Shown here: positions 1-12,800 of the stretch, one piece after another
How the letters are laid out: each line of letters begins with the position of its first letter
Position numbering within the stretch: position 1 is the stretch's first letter
From: Anas platyrhynchos
Taxonomy: Eukaryota > Chordata > Aves > Anseriformes > Anatidae
Assembly: GCF_047663525.1 (NCBI RefSeq)
Contig: NC_092601.1
Location: 18,375,501-18,439,500 of the forward strand
Direction: 5' to 3'
DNA length: 64,000 nucleotides
The notes under the pieces: generated by a model
The model's database searches: none
Seen by the model: only the letters and a program-made list of their open reading frames with translations
What the model was told of the DNA's origin: nothing
Program-made: the position numbers and the translations under genes

Positions 1-1664
1 CCTGTATCCTGATAGAGCTACTTCAGTAGTTTTATTGACTCAAACAGATTTACTCCTGTTTTACACTAACAAAATTAAGAGAAGACTCAGTCCTCCTGAC
101 TGCTCATGGCAAGGTGGTGATTGCAGCTGGGGTGCAGGTCCAAGCCTGAAGGTGCAGGGTATGGCCAATGTGACAAAAGGCAGAAAACTGTTGTCCTACA
201 CATGCAGTCCCTCAGGGTACCTGAACCCCAAAGCAATTCTACAGCCCTAACAGCTCACACGTGGTATCGATATGGATAATCCAGTTATTTCTCATCTGTG
301 TTCTCTCTCCAGGATCAGGATCCTCTCCAGGATCAGGATCCAGGCTCTCCTCCTGCTTGGTGCACATACTGACCATAGCCGTGGGCTTAGCACTGCTGCA
401 AGGGCTTCTCTGACACCACACCACCACCTCTAGCACCATACTCACTAGATCCCTCCTTTAGTTTTTCACCATTCTGCAAAATAATGGTGCTGGCGAGCTC
501 CCTGCTGAAACGCAGAAACTCAGGAAAGTAAAAGAGTTGGTCTGTTTGCTTCCAGCAAGGAATTTGCTCATTATTTTTGAAGCTGGGAAGTGAAAGGAGG
601 ACAGATGATTTTCCATCCCAAAGCAGCCCAACAGATAATTACTACCTAGTTGCTCTGTGTAGTACCAGTATCAGTAACATTGACTGAGCTGGCAATGCAT
701 TAATGCTGACAGCGGGTACGGTTCTGACAGCTTCACTCACACTGGGTGGTGTTTTACTTCTATGCAGTCCCACTGGGATCTGCTGAAAGCAGTGGGAAAA
801 CTCAGGGATTCAAGCTACTGGCCACTGCAAGATAGGTAAAATATGGCCCAGGAACGCTGCCAGAAAGCTCGGCCAGAAATCCACTAAACTGCATTTAACT
901 TGCTTCATGAATGTTTGAGACTTTTGATCAGCGTTTGTTCAAACTATGCCAGGCCTAATTAGAGGGAAGATTAAATGAAGATAGTTTGTCTTGATTACTG
1001 TTGCAATACTATGTAATAAAGTATCAATCAACTTTTTCCCCTAATAAAATGTGTTCTTTGATGTGTTTAGTGCTTTGTGGTTTTTGGTGTTTTTTGTTTG
1101 TTTGTTTTCCAGCTAACAAACCTGAACAGTTTCCACTTCTTTTGCTCTGACTTCCTTCTATCTTCTCCTCTCACAGCTCTTCTGCAAGCAAGCATTTCTC
1201 CCTCCAGCTTGCAGAGTTTCCTCCTCACTAATTCAATTCTTCACGGGCTGAGGAGACTCTCTCATGTCATTTATTGAGTGAGTCAAGGCACGAGGAAACA
1301 ACTCAAGATTTCTATTTAAGGAATCATGATTTGGGGAAATACTGTTAAAAATGTAGGCTGCCTTTCTTGGAATCCCACGCCCTTCCCTCCCAGCCTAGGT
1401 AGTGCCCCAGCACCACTGGATGCAGGCAATGAGGAAATGTCTCTTGCCACCCAGAGATCTGCAATGATGGACAGACCAGTCTCTCACATTCCTTTTCTGT
1501 AAACCGCAGACAATAAATATTTATAATGCCTTTGCAGGAAAGCAAAACGGATTTCAAGGGCTAGATGCTGACAAAGTACAGTTCGCACTAGGGCTTTTTC
1601 AGACAGAAATCCCCCATGAGTGGAAAAAATATGCTGAAAGCCTTATACAAAGTTCTTACGCCTG
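1..1664. other. Non-coding flank left of the CR1 LINE
   Basis: I see no gene that can be supported here. The stretch holds ordinary AT-moderate DNA, a perfect 18-bp tandem duplication at 306-341 and several short open frames with no family resemblance. It lies downstream of MSLN, which is transcribed leftward, so part of it could be an MSLN 3' untranslated region or a missed last exon. Minus-strand AATAAA signals fall at about 1270-1275 and 32-37, but nothing ties either one to MSLN. Confidence 0.5.
306..341. repeat. Perfect 18-bp tandem duplication
   Basis: The unit TCTCCAGGATCAGGATCC occurs twice back to back at 306-323 and 324-341 with no mismatch. Each unit contains an inner near-repeat of GGATC. 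No coding gene overlaps it. Confidence 0.9.
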
Positions 1665-2622
1665 TTTTTTTATAAACGATCTGGATGTAGGAATAGAAGG
1701 CATTTTGAGCAAGTTTGCTGATGACACCAAACTTGGAGGAGTTGTGGACTCGAATGAGGGTGGAAAGGCCTTGCAGAGGGATCTGGATAGGTTGGAGAGC
1801 TGGGCGATCGCCAACCGCATGAAGTTCAATAAGAGCAAGTGCCGGGTCCTGCACCTGGGACGGGGAAACCCTGGCTGCACGTACAGACTGGGCGATGAGA
1901 CGCTGGAGAGCAGCCTAGAAGAGAGGGATCTGGGGGTCGTGGTAGACAGCAAGTTGAATATGAGCCAGCAGTGTGCCCTGGCAGCCAGGAGGGCCAACCG
2001 TGTCCTGGGGTGCATCAAGCACGGCATCGCTAGTAGGTCGAGGGAGGTGATTGTCCCGCTCTACTCTGCGCTGGTGCGGCCTCACCTCGAGTACTGTGTG
2101 CAGTTCTGGGCACCACAGTATAAAAAGGACATGAAACTGTTGGAGAGTGTCCAGAGGAGGGCTACGAAGATGGTGAAAGGCCTGGAGGGGAAGACGTACG
2201 AGGAACGGCTGAGGGCACTGGGCCTGTTCAGCCTGGAGAAGAGGAGGCTGAGGGGAGACCTCATCGCAGTCTACAACTTCCTCGTAAGGGGGTGTTGAGA
2301 GGCAGGAGACCTTTTCTCCATTAACACCAGCGACAGGACCCGCGGGAACGGGGTTAAGCTGAGGCAGGGGAAATTTAGGCTTGACATCAGGAGGGGGTTC
2401 TTCACAGAGAGAGTGGTTGCACACTGGAACAGGCTCCCCAGGGAAGTGGTCACTGCACCGAGCCTGTCTGAATTTAAGAAGAGATTGGACTGTGCACTTA
2501 GTCACATGGTCTGAACTTTTGGGTAGACCTGTGCGGTGTCAAGAGTTGGACTTGATGATCCTTAAGGGTCCCTTCCAACTCAGGATATTCTATGATTCTA
2601 TGATATTCTATGATTCTGTCCC
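1665..2622 (+). mobile_element. CR1 LINE, 5'-truncated 3' part with reverse-transcriptase end
   Basis: This is a 5'-truncated copy of a CR1 non-LTR retrotransposon. From about 1668 the plus strand encodes the end of the reverse transcriptase, including the palm motif FADDTKL (about 1714-1734), followed by the C-terminal part of CR1 ORF2. The frame is open to 2298, where a TGA interrupts it. The same frame then continues to a natural-looking stop at about 2513. The 3' end carries the GATGATCC...CCTTCCAACTC signature and then repeats of ATTCTATG (about 2585-2620), the hallmark of CR1 3' ends. One premature stop and the missing 5' part make it non-autonomous, but the protein is otherwise well preserved, so it is a fairly young copy. 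It lies downstream of MSLN in the opposite orientation. Confidence 0.96.
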
Positions 2623-3838
2623 ACGAGGAAGCTGAGAACAGACTCAGCCCTTAGATTTCTGTAGTCAGATTTTCAAATAGAAAACTATCACACCTGTCTG
2701 GGGCTCCCAGACACTTAATTTGATCCAATACCTGCAGACACTACGGTGCAGGCAGTGCAAACGGAGAAAAGACAACAGACACTCATATTTTGCTTCTGGC
2801 ATTTTTTACTTAGTTCCACCATTTCTTTACAACCAGCCGGAAAACTTTACTCCCACTCAGAGGTCCTGGCAGTGTCGAGAGATCAAGCTCTGAGAAATTT
2901 AATTGTTAACATGCAGAACAGCTGATTCGCTCACCCTTACACCCACCAGGGTTACACAATGAAATATTGATATTGGTTTTGTTGCAGCAGTATGGCTGGG
3001 TATAACCTGGGCTTGGTCTGTACAAAGGGAAAAAAAGATCCTGTTCTGAAGGGTCTGAAATCTTCCCTTCAGATGGAACACCATTTTTTTTTTTCTATTG
3101 ATTTGAAAGAGAAAAGCACCTAGCAATGAACACCGGGCTACGTAGCAGTTGTCTGCTAGCACTGAGTCCCCCTTTATCCCACTGGTCTGCCTCAGAGCAG
3201 GTCACGGGCTGGTCCCATTCATCTTGCTGCCTGCTGAGAGAAGATTTTCAAGACAAGGCCATCGTCATCAGGAAACTGAGAAGCAGAGCAGGGAAGAGGT
3301 GGGCTGCCATAGCCACAGTGCCCAGAGCGGATGAGGATGGTGCTAGAGGAAAAAAGAGGGAGGCATCAGTGCAAAGAAACCAACAACTGAATCACTCCCT
3401 GTGGGGAGAAGATCCCTTTGTGCCACATCTGGGGAAGATCTTTGGCTTTCTGACTAGGGCTTTCTAACTGGTAAGCAGCCATCATCCTTGGCAGAACTGA
3501 ATTTACTTCCCCCCCATGTGGGGAGGCGAAGGGAGCAGGTGAGCACTACCCAACGTTTTAGAGGGGCTGGGTGGCTGGGAAGTGACACGTGCCACTGGAA
3601 GGGGTCTGCAGTAGCCCAGACCAAGGACACAGCTGAGAGCAGGACTAGAACTGCTTGGCAGTGCTGCCCAAAGCAACCACCTCAAGCAAGGTCCCTGATT
3701 CAGGGCCCGCATCAGCTTGGTGCACACTCACTTCTCTTACAGACTACCAAAGGCACCCCATTTCCACAAGGCAGTGGTTTTCCTTCCTGTGGCCCCAAAA
3801 TAAATACTTAAAGCGCAATGATCAGAGGCCCTAACATA
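2623..3838. other. Region just downstream of the last recognised MSLN exon
   Basis: No coding exon can be supported here. I looked on the minus strand for an exon with phase-1 entry that encodes a hydrophobic GPI-signal tail, as the last exon of mammalian MSLN does, and found none that convinces. One acceptor-like site at about 3790 would add only about 15 non-hydrophobic residues before a stop. The region may hold the MSLN 3' UTR. Confidence 0.4.
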
Positions 3839-6800
3839 CTACGTACGCTGAAATTGAGGTGTGACGATGATTATGTAGCCTTCTTGTGTTCCCCCAGTGA
3901 GCCCAATGGCCAGCTTATCCAGTTCTGCTTGTTTCTGTCTTCGGACCCACTCCCGGATGGGAGACTTGTTCTGCCATTTCACCAGATCACGAATATTTAC
4001 CCCAAGCAAGCCCTTAACTTCAGCAGGCGTCAGGCTCTAGGAGAAATCAAACAGCAAGGCTTACAGCTGTAAAGGCAGAAATGGCAACAATACCTCTGAT
4101 CAAGGAACTGGTGAAGTTTATATTAGCCCAAGTGTTAAGAACAAGAAAGACAAACTTCCAGTGAGTAGTTTCAGTTGGAATAATCTTGCCTTAGGTTAGG
4201 GGAATAAACACAGTGATTCTTCAAAGCCTCTTTCTGTTGTCCTCTCATGACACATCCCCTTGACCCACATGAGGGCCCCAGTCCTTGCCCAGGTCAGTAG
4301 GCTTTCTTCTAAAATTGATGATATTACTGCTAACGCTCTTGTTAGAAGATTTGTCACATAGCTGTGTGCTGTAGCCTAGTGGAAGGCTCCTACTACTGCT
4401 CTGAGAGCTTGGACTAAAGAAATTCCCCAGTGAGATTGGGTAAGCATCCATGTATGACTCCAAATCAAACCTCTTCAGAAGTTCCAGGTTGGTTCTCCTC
4501 TTTCCACTAGTCAATTATCACTCTGAATGTGATGGAATGACTCCAGATTTACACCAGCGGACAATGCAACCAGAAACAACCCCTTAGCACGGCATACACG
4601 CAGGGAGTGAAACAATTTCAACATTCAGCTCACCATCAAAGAGTCTGTTCTTAACTTTGCCAAAGTATCAACACTCATGTTCACGTTGTCCTTGCTTAGG
4701 GCTTTGAGATCCGCACCAGGAGCTCCACCTGTGACCGAAAAGAGAACGTTTTATTCCAAGCATGGAGATCAGCCCTCAAATTAGCAGTGATGTGTATCTG
4801 TATAGACTGGAGATACAGTGATGTCTTCTAAATTTATTAGGCTGGGGCTGCTAACAGAGTAAGTTCCAACTGAAAACAAAAAAAAACAAACAAAAAAAAA
4901 CCACCAACAACAACAAAAAAAAGATGCTAGTTCATTTTGCTGCAGGGTTTTATGATATTGGCCATTAAATCAGCCTGCATCAAAGCCAGACGCTAGATGG
5001 GAGGGGGAAGAAGAGTTTACTCAGGCTGTGAATAAATTCTTGGGTTAACAGGGAAAATCTGATTTTTTTGACATGGGGAATGGCTGTGAGATAAGCATTA
5101 AGCATGAGCAGCTGGATTTTCAGGGGTCCTAGCAGACTTTACCCATTCCAGAAGCCCAGAGTCTGATTTTCCCTGTGACAGTTGGGCAATTGATTTGGGG
5201 AATTCTAAGTCAGGTACAGATTCTTTCAATAATATTTAAGGCCACCTACAAGTTGGAAAAGGATGTAGACCCTCCAGAACATTTAATGGTTTGGTTTTGA
5301 AAATTCCCAAACCTTAAGATGGTATTTGATCCCCACTCAGCTTCTGGCTAAGACCCCCCTCTTTCCCTGTAAAAGATTGTTCTTTTACATACCTAGATAT
5401 GGTTCAATGTGCTTATAGTAAGAAGGTAAATAGTGCTGGTCTGAGAAAGCACGTTTTGCTTTAGCATATAAGATGTCTTTCGTAAACTGTGGACAGGATG
5501 AAAAATTCAGAGAAACCCGTCTGTAGAAAAATGAACATTTAGGAAGAGTTTTTATTATTTTCAATGTGAATAATTTTTGAACTATTCTGAGTATCTCTCT
5601 GGGCTTTTCTACACAGGACAGATTACCTCCTCTTCCATATAACCCCAGGTATTTCCCAGTAGATAGAAGAGGTATGGAGAGAAGCTAAATTAAAAAAAAA
5701 AAAAAAGACTCAGGCTACTGCTCAATGTGATATGTCTTCTAAGTAATGGTGGCTCTGATGGTGTAACGATAAGTTTGTGTGTTTGAAAAGATGTAGTTAT
5801 TTAATTAATTTCATTTAGCAGTCTTTCAGAGGAAAGTAAATGTCATCAACTCTGTTTTGCCTTTAGATAAAAGCATGCTTGCAAACCATGTTTTTTGTTG
5901 TCACCGATATGGTTTAGTGGAGGACTTGTTATAGTGTTAGGTCAGAGGTTGGACTCGATGATCTTGAGGTCTCTTCCAACCTAGACAATTCTGTGATTCT
6001 GTGAAAAAAAATTTGATTGCAAATTGGAGCCCTTCCTGGCAGAATGGAGAACAGCAGGCTTTTAAACCCGGACACAAAGCACGTACTGAGTTGCTTCCTA
6101 GATTTCCTTTCACTGAGTGCAGAGAAACTAAACTGAACTTGCTGATGCAGAATTGTTTTTGCAAGCAGCCAAGAACATCACAATATTTGACTCACTTCAA
6201 GGCGTTGGAGTCTATCCTATTCAGCGCAGTTGCATTTAGAAGGCACAAGTCTTTTCTATTAATTGCTTCCAGTGCAGTGGCGTTCAAGGGATTTCCCAAG
6301 GTAACATAACGTTCAATCAGTGCAATAGCCTAGGAACACAATTATTTTTTTTCAGAAGTTAATTTTAGCCAGAATCTATGGTTTCATCTTCAAAAGAAAA
6401 ACAAATGCAATAATTACACAATAAAAACAAAACGTTTTAAATCTACTTGTTTGGACTTCAAAGATGGACCAACCATCTTTGAAACCACTAAGCTGGTTCT
6501 AAACCAGCAGTTCCCAAACAAGGAAGCAAACCTAGGCAGGAAGCAAATCGAAATCCCCACCTGTTTATCTTTGGGCAGACTTTTTAGCAAGAAAGCCAGA
6601 GTGTTAGGTGAAGTTATCCTCCATCTTTTAATTTCTTCTAGGGTGGCAGTATCAAGGAAGGAGCCCAGTTTGGAGAGTAGACTGTCAGGATACCCATCAG
6701 GGTATGTCTGTGGAAAGACTGCTGTTATTGCTATGAATGCTCTTTGTCATGTCTATGCTCTTTGCAAGATCACTGTGGAAAAGCCTAAAAGGCCTGCAAG

Positions 6801-9800
6801 GAAGAAGAACCAAAGCCAGTGAGATTACTTGAGCACATCTGTCATGCATTTTTCTGTATGACAGCTCAGGCAAGCAGGCCCCAGGGAGGGAACAAAACCT
6901 GCAGCAATGCAAATTGACTCAACAGAGACATGAGTGGAGGTATACCTTGAAGCGGTGAAGACTAACCAAACACTGGACCATCAGCACAGTCAGCAGATCA
7001 GAAGTGATTATTCCCCTCCATTTGGCTCTTGTGAGACCCCATCTAGGTACTACATCCAGTTTGGGACTCCCTGATGCACTAAAGACTTTGACAAAGTCTA
7101 GAAAACACTAGGAAGTCTAGCAGAGGTCCATGCTGGCTGAGGAGCTGGAGGCACAACATAGGATGTGGAGCGGCGGGGCTGAGGAAGCTGGGTATTTCAA
7201 TCTGAACAAGAAAAAGCTAGGAGAGGATTTAATTACCATCTTCAACTACTTACTGGGAGATTATAGGGAGAATGGTACCACAGTCTTCTCAGAGGTGTGT
7301 GGTGAAATGATAAGGGTCAACAAGCAATGAAAATTCTGAATAGGTTTTAAGAAAAATCTATTTTCACAGTAAAGGTGGTCAAACATTGGAAGAGGAGTGC
7401 AGAGAGATGGTGGAGTTTCAGTCCCTGGAGACATTGAAACTCAACTGAAAAAGTCCCTGAGCAATCTTATCAATGGATAATTTGTCATCCTTCAGCCTGG
7501 CATTACCTGATCCAGATTCTCCTTTAGCACAGCCAATTGCTCTTTACTGAAGGGATAGTCCAGGATTTGAGAGAGGTGATTCTCCAGAGAGACATTCTTC
7601 AGGCAAGCACGTAACTCTTCAGGTGAATACATAAGAGGCATCATGTCATTGTTAAGAACTGTGTCTGTTATCTTCTTGTCGTCTGGGCAACCTGTTGAAG
7701 AAAGTATTAAATAAACTAACACCACTGCCCCTTGTTAAATCCTTTTGCTTCAATCTTTGAGTGCTCTCCATAAAGATGGAGGTAGACAGGTATGCAGTCA
7801 TTGTTCCATACTCCTCCTGGGCAACCTACCACCAACTATTTCATAACTCAACTCAGACAAATTCAGGGGGTCCCACAGGCACTGGGGTCAAGCCCAATAC
7901 CAGGGGGAACACTGCTGTTATGGATCAGAGAAGGTTCCCATACCACTAGCACGCTTGTGCCTAGCAGGCAGGAGTTCTTCAACAATGGTGGCCAGTTGTT
8001 CCCTTGACAAAGGCGAATCATGTGCAAAGTTTTTCAGCCAAAGAGTTAAAGCATTCTGCAAAGAAAGAGTTTCATCAGGAAGATTTTCCGATCTTGGGTA
8101 TATCATCAGCATAATAAGTGATTATTCACACAGATGAGAAGCCTTATTGTTGAGATACTATGGGCAGCTAGACTTCTGCTAGAAGTTTAGAGACCTTTCC
8201 TTGGTTTGCCATAGTGTAATTTCTAAATGCTTAAACTCTACCGTATTCCATGCCCTGTACATGACTTTAACTCCTCACAAAGCTCTGTATATAGTTACTA
8301 CTGCTTTCTACCTGTGGTCCTCTTCTGACAGTTATAGGAGGAAGATTACAGCAGTCTAGGTTGGCAGTTGCAGGCCATCTGACTTGATTAATCCTCACTT
8401 TTCACAGACCATCTGACCCCTTTGGCACCATGTTTTTATATGAAGACATACTAGTGAAAGCATGAACAACCGCAGTCATTTCTACTGTATTTCTATAGTA
8501 TATTATATTAATATACTATATTTCTATAGTATTTCTACTATACTGCAGATCCTAGGAGTGCTTCCCAAACTCCTCACACCCCTATGAGTAACCCACCTTG
8601 GGGATCTTCTGCAAGATGCTGTGATCAAATATGGGAATCAACCCAGCGAGCTCATTCAAGGTAGAAACTGACCACACTGAAGGAGGCCTGCATACAAAAA
8701 TTAGTAGGGATTAGCTTTCAAGGATTAAAAAAAAAAAAAAAAAAAAAAAAAGGAACTTAAAAGCTGCCAGCATTATGCCTTTATAATATTTTAAGTTAAG
8801 AAAGTAGAAGATTTATATCTTGAAACTTCTCAGTCACTTCCTGTTACACCAACCTTCATTCCAGTGGAGCAGAAGCAACTGTTAGTAACATGAATAGGGC
8901 AGCTGTATAATAAAATGGCATTTAATAAACACAATATTTTCTTAAGCATGAAAACCAAAGAGTATCTACTGCTTACTATTGCCCATTCAGTGCCAAGATC
9001 TTAGATCATTTGACACAGGAAGGAAAATATTTTGCCTCTTTGGACAATGTGTCTTAGAGACAGCAAGGGACTCATTAAGCATCTGGCAGTTTAGGAGGTG
9101 GAAACAGAATGTTTTCTGAAAACCGTTAGGTGACAAACAGCTAGAGCCCATCTGTGTTCATCAGGACTATCTCAGATAAGTTTGGTTAGTGAAAAACAAA
9201 CCACAAAAATGATTTGATAACTACTGCAGGTGAGACAGAAATAACTATATATTTTTCAGTTGAATTCCAGGCTAAATTTTCAACTGAAAGAAGTTCAGAT
9301 AAAACAAAATAAAAGGCCCAATGTGAAATTTAAAACAAATTATTCAAGTTTATGATCAAGCTGGTCAGCTGGAGTTCGCTTAGGTATCAACAGGACAAGG
9401 GTTTTGTTTTAGGGAAGTATTTTACAGATGCCAAGAAGACAAATGCATACCCAAACGTAGTGTTACCACTGCTGATCACACTCTTAATAGCCTCTTCTTG
9501 ATCAGGTAGGAAAGATGCACACTGGCTCAACTGCTCCAGCAAATTCTCACCAGAACTTCTAATGTATTCTTCACCCAGGTCACAGACCAGATGACCCAGA
9601 ATCTCTGCATTTTCCTCGTTCACTTCTGTTCCAGAAATTTTCTAAAGCAATACAAGACAGAGGCATTAAATAGAACTGGATACCATTGTAGAAGAGCATT
9701 CTTGGTCTTGTTGACAGCTGACAACCCCAGACTCTCCACGGCTTTGAGCAGAGTTGTCCCCTGACCACATACCAGACATGCTAGAGCTTCCAACAGCAGC

Positions 9801-12800
9801 TGTTTTCGCTCAGACGAGTCTCTTTGCAGAAGATCAAGATTGGCTTTCCCAACACTAGCAAAGTACTGCCTGCAGCTTCCTGTTGCTGCGTAGTCTGAAG
9901 GACTAGAAAGACAAACACTCTGTGAATTCTGCTGGGTGAGATCAAACAGTTGGTCAGCTCTGTTCAATATAATGCCTTCCACACACATGGTCTAAACTCT
10001 ATGCAGTTTCTTCTCAAAGAATGAAGTCCACATTTTTCAAAAACTCGTTTTCAGCTGAAGGACTCTATTGTGAGACTCAGTTAAAATTGTTCAAGATTTG
10101 GATACAGAACCACAGCGGATAGCTACTGGAACAAAGAAATCCACTCCACTGTCTATCTCATCTGATGCTGTAAGGGAAAAGCCCCCTCAGAGAGGATAAA
10201 AATTACTAAAAAGCCATAGTGGTTTCACATCAAGGCAGAAATATCTAAAAAGAGCTTCATTCTGTTTTACCATGACGAAGGATGATTAAATCTGAAAGGA
10301 CCTTAAAACTGTTTTGAAAGCTTTCCACAGTATGATTTTCTTTTTCTGTAAGGATGCCTGAACAAATTGGAAACGTATGTCAAACATGAATTAGTCATTA
10401 CCAGCCAGCTTACAAAGTCACGCCTTTTTTTCCCCACCAATGCCTAACACAACAACATGAAAACCATAGCCCATTTACCTTAAAAATAGCAACAGGTCTT
10501 TTGGATAGCTATCTAAATCCTTGGGAATCCCATGCAGCGTCACCATCTTCGCTAAGCAACTCAGCTGAAAGGATAACGGAGTTTATATCAGAGAAAGAAA
10601 ACAGCATGGAAACACAAGAAAAAATAAATATAAAGATTTTACCCCACTCTAAAGAAATAAATAAAAAGACAGAAATTGGAGATTTTGGTTTCTGAGACAC
10701 CTAGCCAACTGGGTTTTGACTTTGCCTCTCCCTGAAGAAATTCAAAACAGTGTGATTGAGACCCAAGACCAGTTACATTTGTTCTAGTCCCTTAAGCTGA
10801 AAGCATTCTTGTTCTTGCTGAACAATCCTGATTGATATCTCCATTGCAATATCAAATGCAGCATTTTGGAATGCAGGAACTGACCTGGTCTTCTCCTAGC
10901 TGGACATTCTTCTTCTTCATGACTTTGGCCAGCTGCTGAACTCTTTCTGTTCCTATTTCATTAGCAACTGCGCATGTGTAGCCTTGGAGAACTGACTGGG
11001 AAAGCCTGTACATTTACAGAAAGCAAATCAGAAGTGCAAGAACTTCAGGAGAAACGTCAATTATAATCTCCTGTATATAACATGACAAATATGACAAGCA
11101 TAAACCTCTCCCATCCTTAAATCTTAATGCTCTCCAATCTCCATCTACTCAAAATTGCTACTCTTGCATTTTGTAGGAGACCAAAGAGCCATCACTGCTT
11201 GAATAAACATAATCTGGAGACTTTCCACACCAAGCTGTACTGCTGAGCCCTGATGTACAAGATCAGTCTCCTCTACTTGCTTTTACTACATGCCACACAT
11301 CAAAACCGAAATAAAGCCTTGTTTTAGAAAGCAAGCCTGGCTTACAGGCACATTTTGCAGCTAAAACCCTGTAGGCCTTGGTGCTATGTGCCTGTGTTTG
11401 TGTTTGAATGGTATTTTCCCATCTCTTGCTATAGATTAAAAATGATGAGGCAGCATTTGTGACAAAGGCAATATGGATAACACAAGCAAAGCAAGCAAGG
11501 AGAACCGAAGGAGAGTAAGAAAACACTACCTGCTGAAGTCAGGCTCTCTCTTTATCACATCACTGAAAAACATGGCAGCCTGTGGAGCAAAGCCAGATTG
11601 ACAGTGGTTTACCATGCTCTTCTGCAACATTCACCTGTATTTTCAAACAGATTTGCAGAGTGGTCTCACAGCTCTGCAGTGTCCAAGGCTGACACTGAGG
11701 GATGAGAAGGACACCAGCTGCTAGCATTTTACCTGTTCTCGGGTCCACATTTTTCTGTTGAGATCTTCGATACTGGGCTTCTCATCCTCAAAAACAAGCA
11801 ATGATTTTGGGATGTAACTAGCCAGAGCATCAGGGATACGTTTAACCAACTCAGCAGGGTTGCTTACACTGGAAGAAATCTTAAAACAAACAAACAAATA
11901 AACCATACGTATATTCACATACATACATAAAAATAAACAATTCGAAAATAATTTCTGTTGAGGAAATGAAAATTTGGAAAGAGGCCAGGGGAATTCCTCT
12001 GTTGATCATCTGGGCATTTGTCAAAGACCTAATACGAAATATTTCCTGTTTGACACATGCATCAGACTAGGAGAGCTGCATGGAGCTAACAGTTGAGGCT
12101 CTGATGAAAGGGGATGATTCTGTCTCAGATCCTGGCTTTATGCCCTAAAAACCTTTAGTAGGTCAGAAAGGAGGAACACTTCTTCCCTCTCTGACAACCC
12201 AAACAACATCTTAACTCCAGAAGGCACGTTGCAGAGCAATCCTTTGGTGAAGATGTTATTTCCCTAAGGCATCACACACAACCCTGACAGCCCCGTTGCC
12301 CCAGTACATGCTACAGGCTATACCAAACACGGGTCAGTGGCTTTCCTACAGGAGGGAGGACGAATAACAACAAATTCAAATGCTGCACATGCAACTTGAA
12401 AGTGAAAGTCATGGCTGGGAAAAGTGGGAAAAGAAGTCCAAGACCTGTACAGTCACACTGGGAAATGGTATAGTGCATTGCTAGTCTGTCCTAAAAGGGG
12501 CTTCCTGAGAGCAGCCTTCACTTCTCACACAGTCTCACCCCAAACCATGGCAATAACCTTTCCCTGACAGCATCTTATCAGCTCAGTGGGGAGTAGCTTC
12601 CAAGTATACCCTGTAGAAAAACTCTCTCTCCTGCCCCAGGCCCTAAGAGGCTTGGCAGGTCACGCTGGCTGGCAGCCAAGGACATCTACACGGGTCCAGG
12701 GATAGGGACGTGGGATGCCTGTCCTGCTGCACACTCGGTTAGCAATGACAAATACCCCCGAGGGAATGCCGTGTGTGTGTGTGTGTGTGTGTGTGCAGGT

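Noticed and set aside
1705-2298. 197-codon frame as a host gene
   Set aside because: It is the reverse-transcriptase end of a CR1 LINE (FADDTKL motif and the CR1 3' tail).
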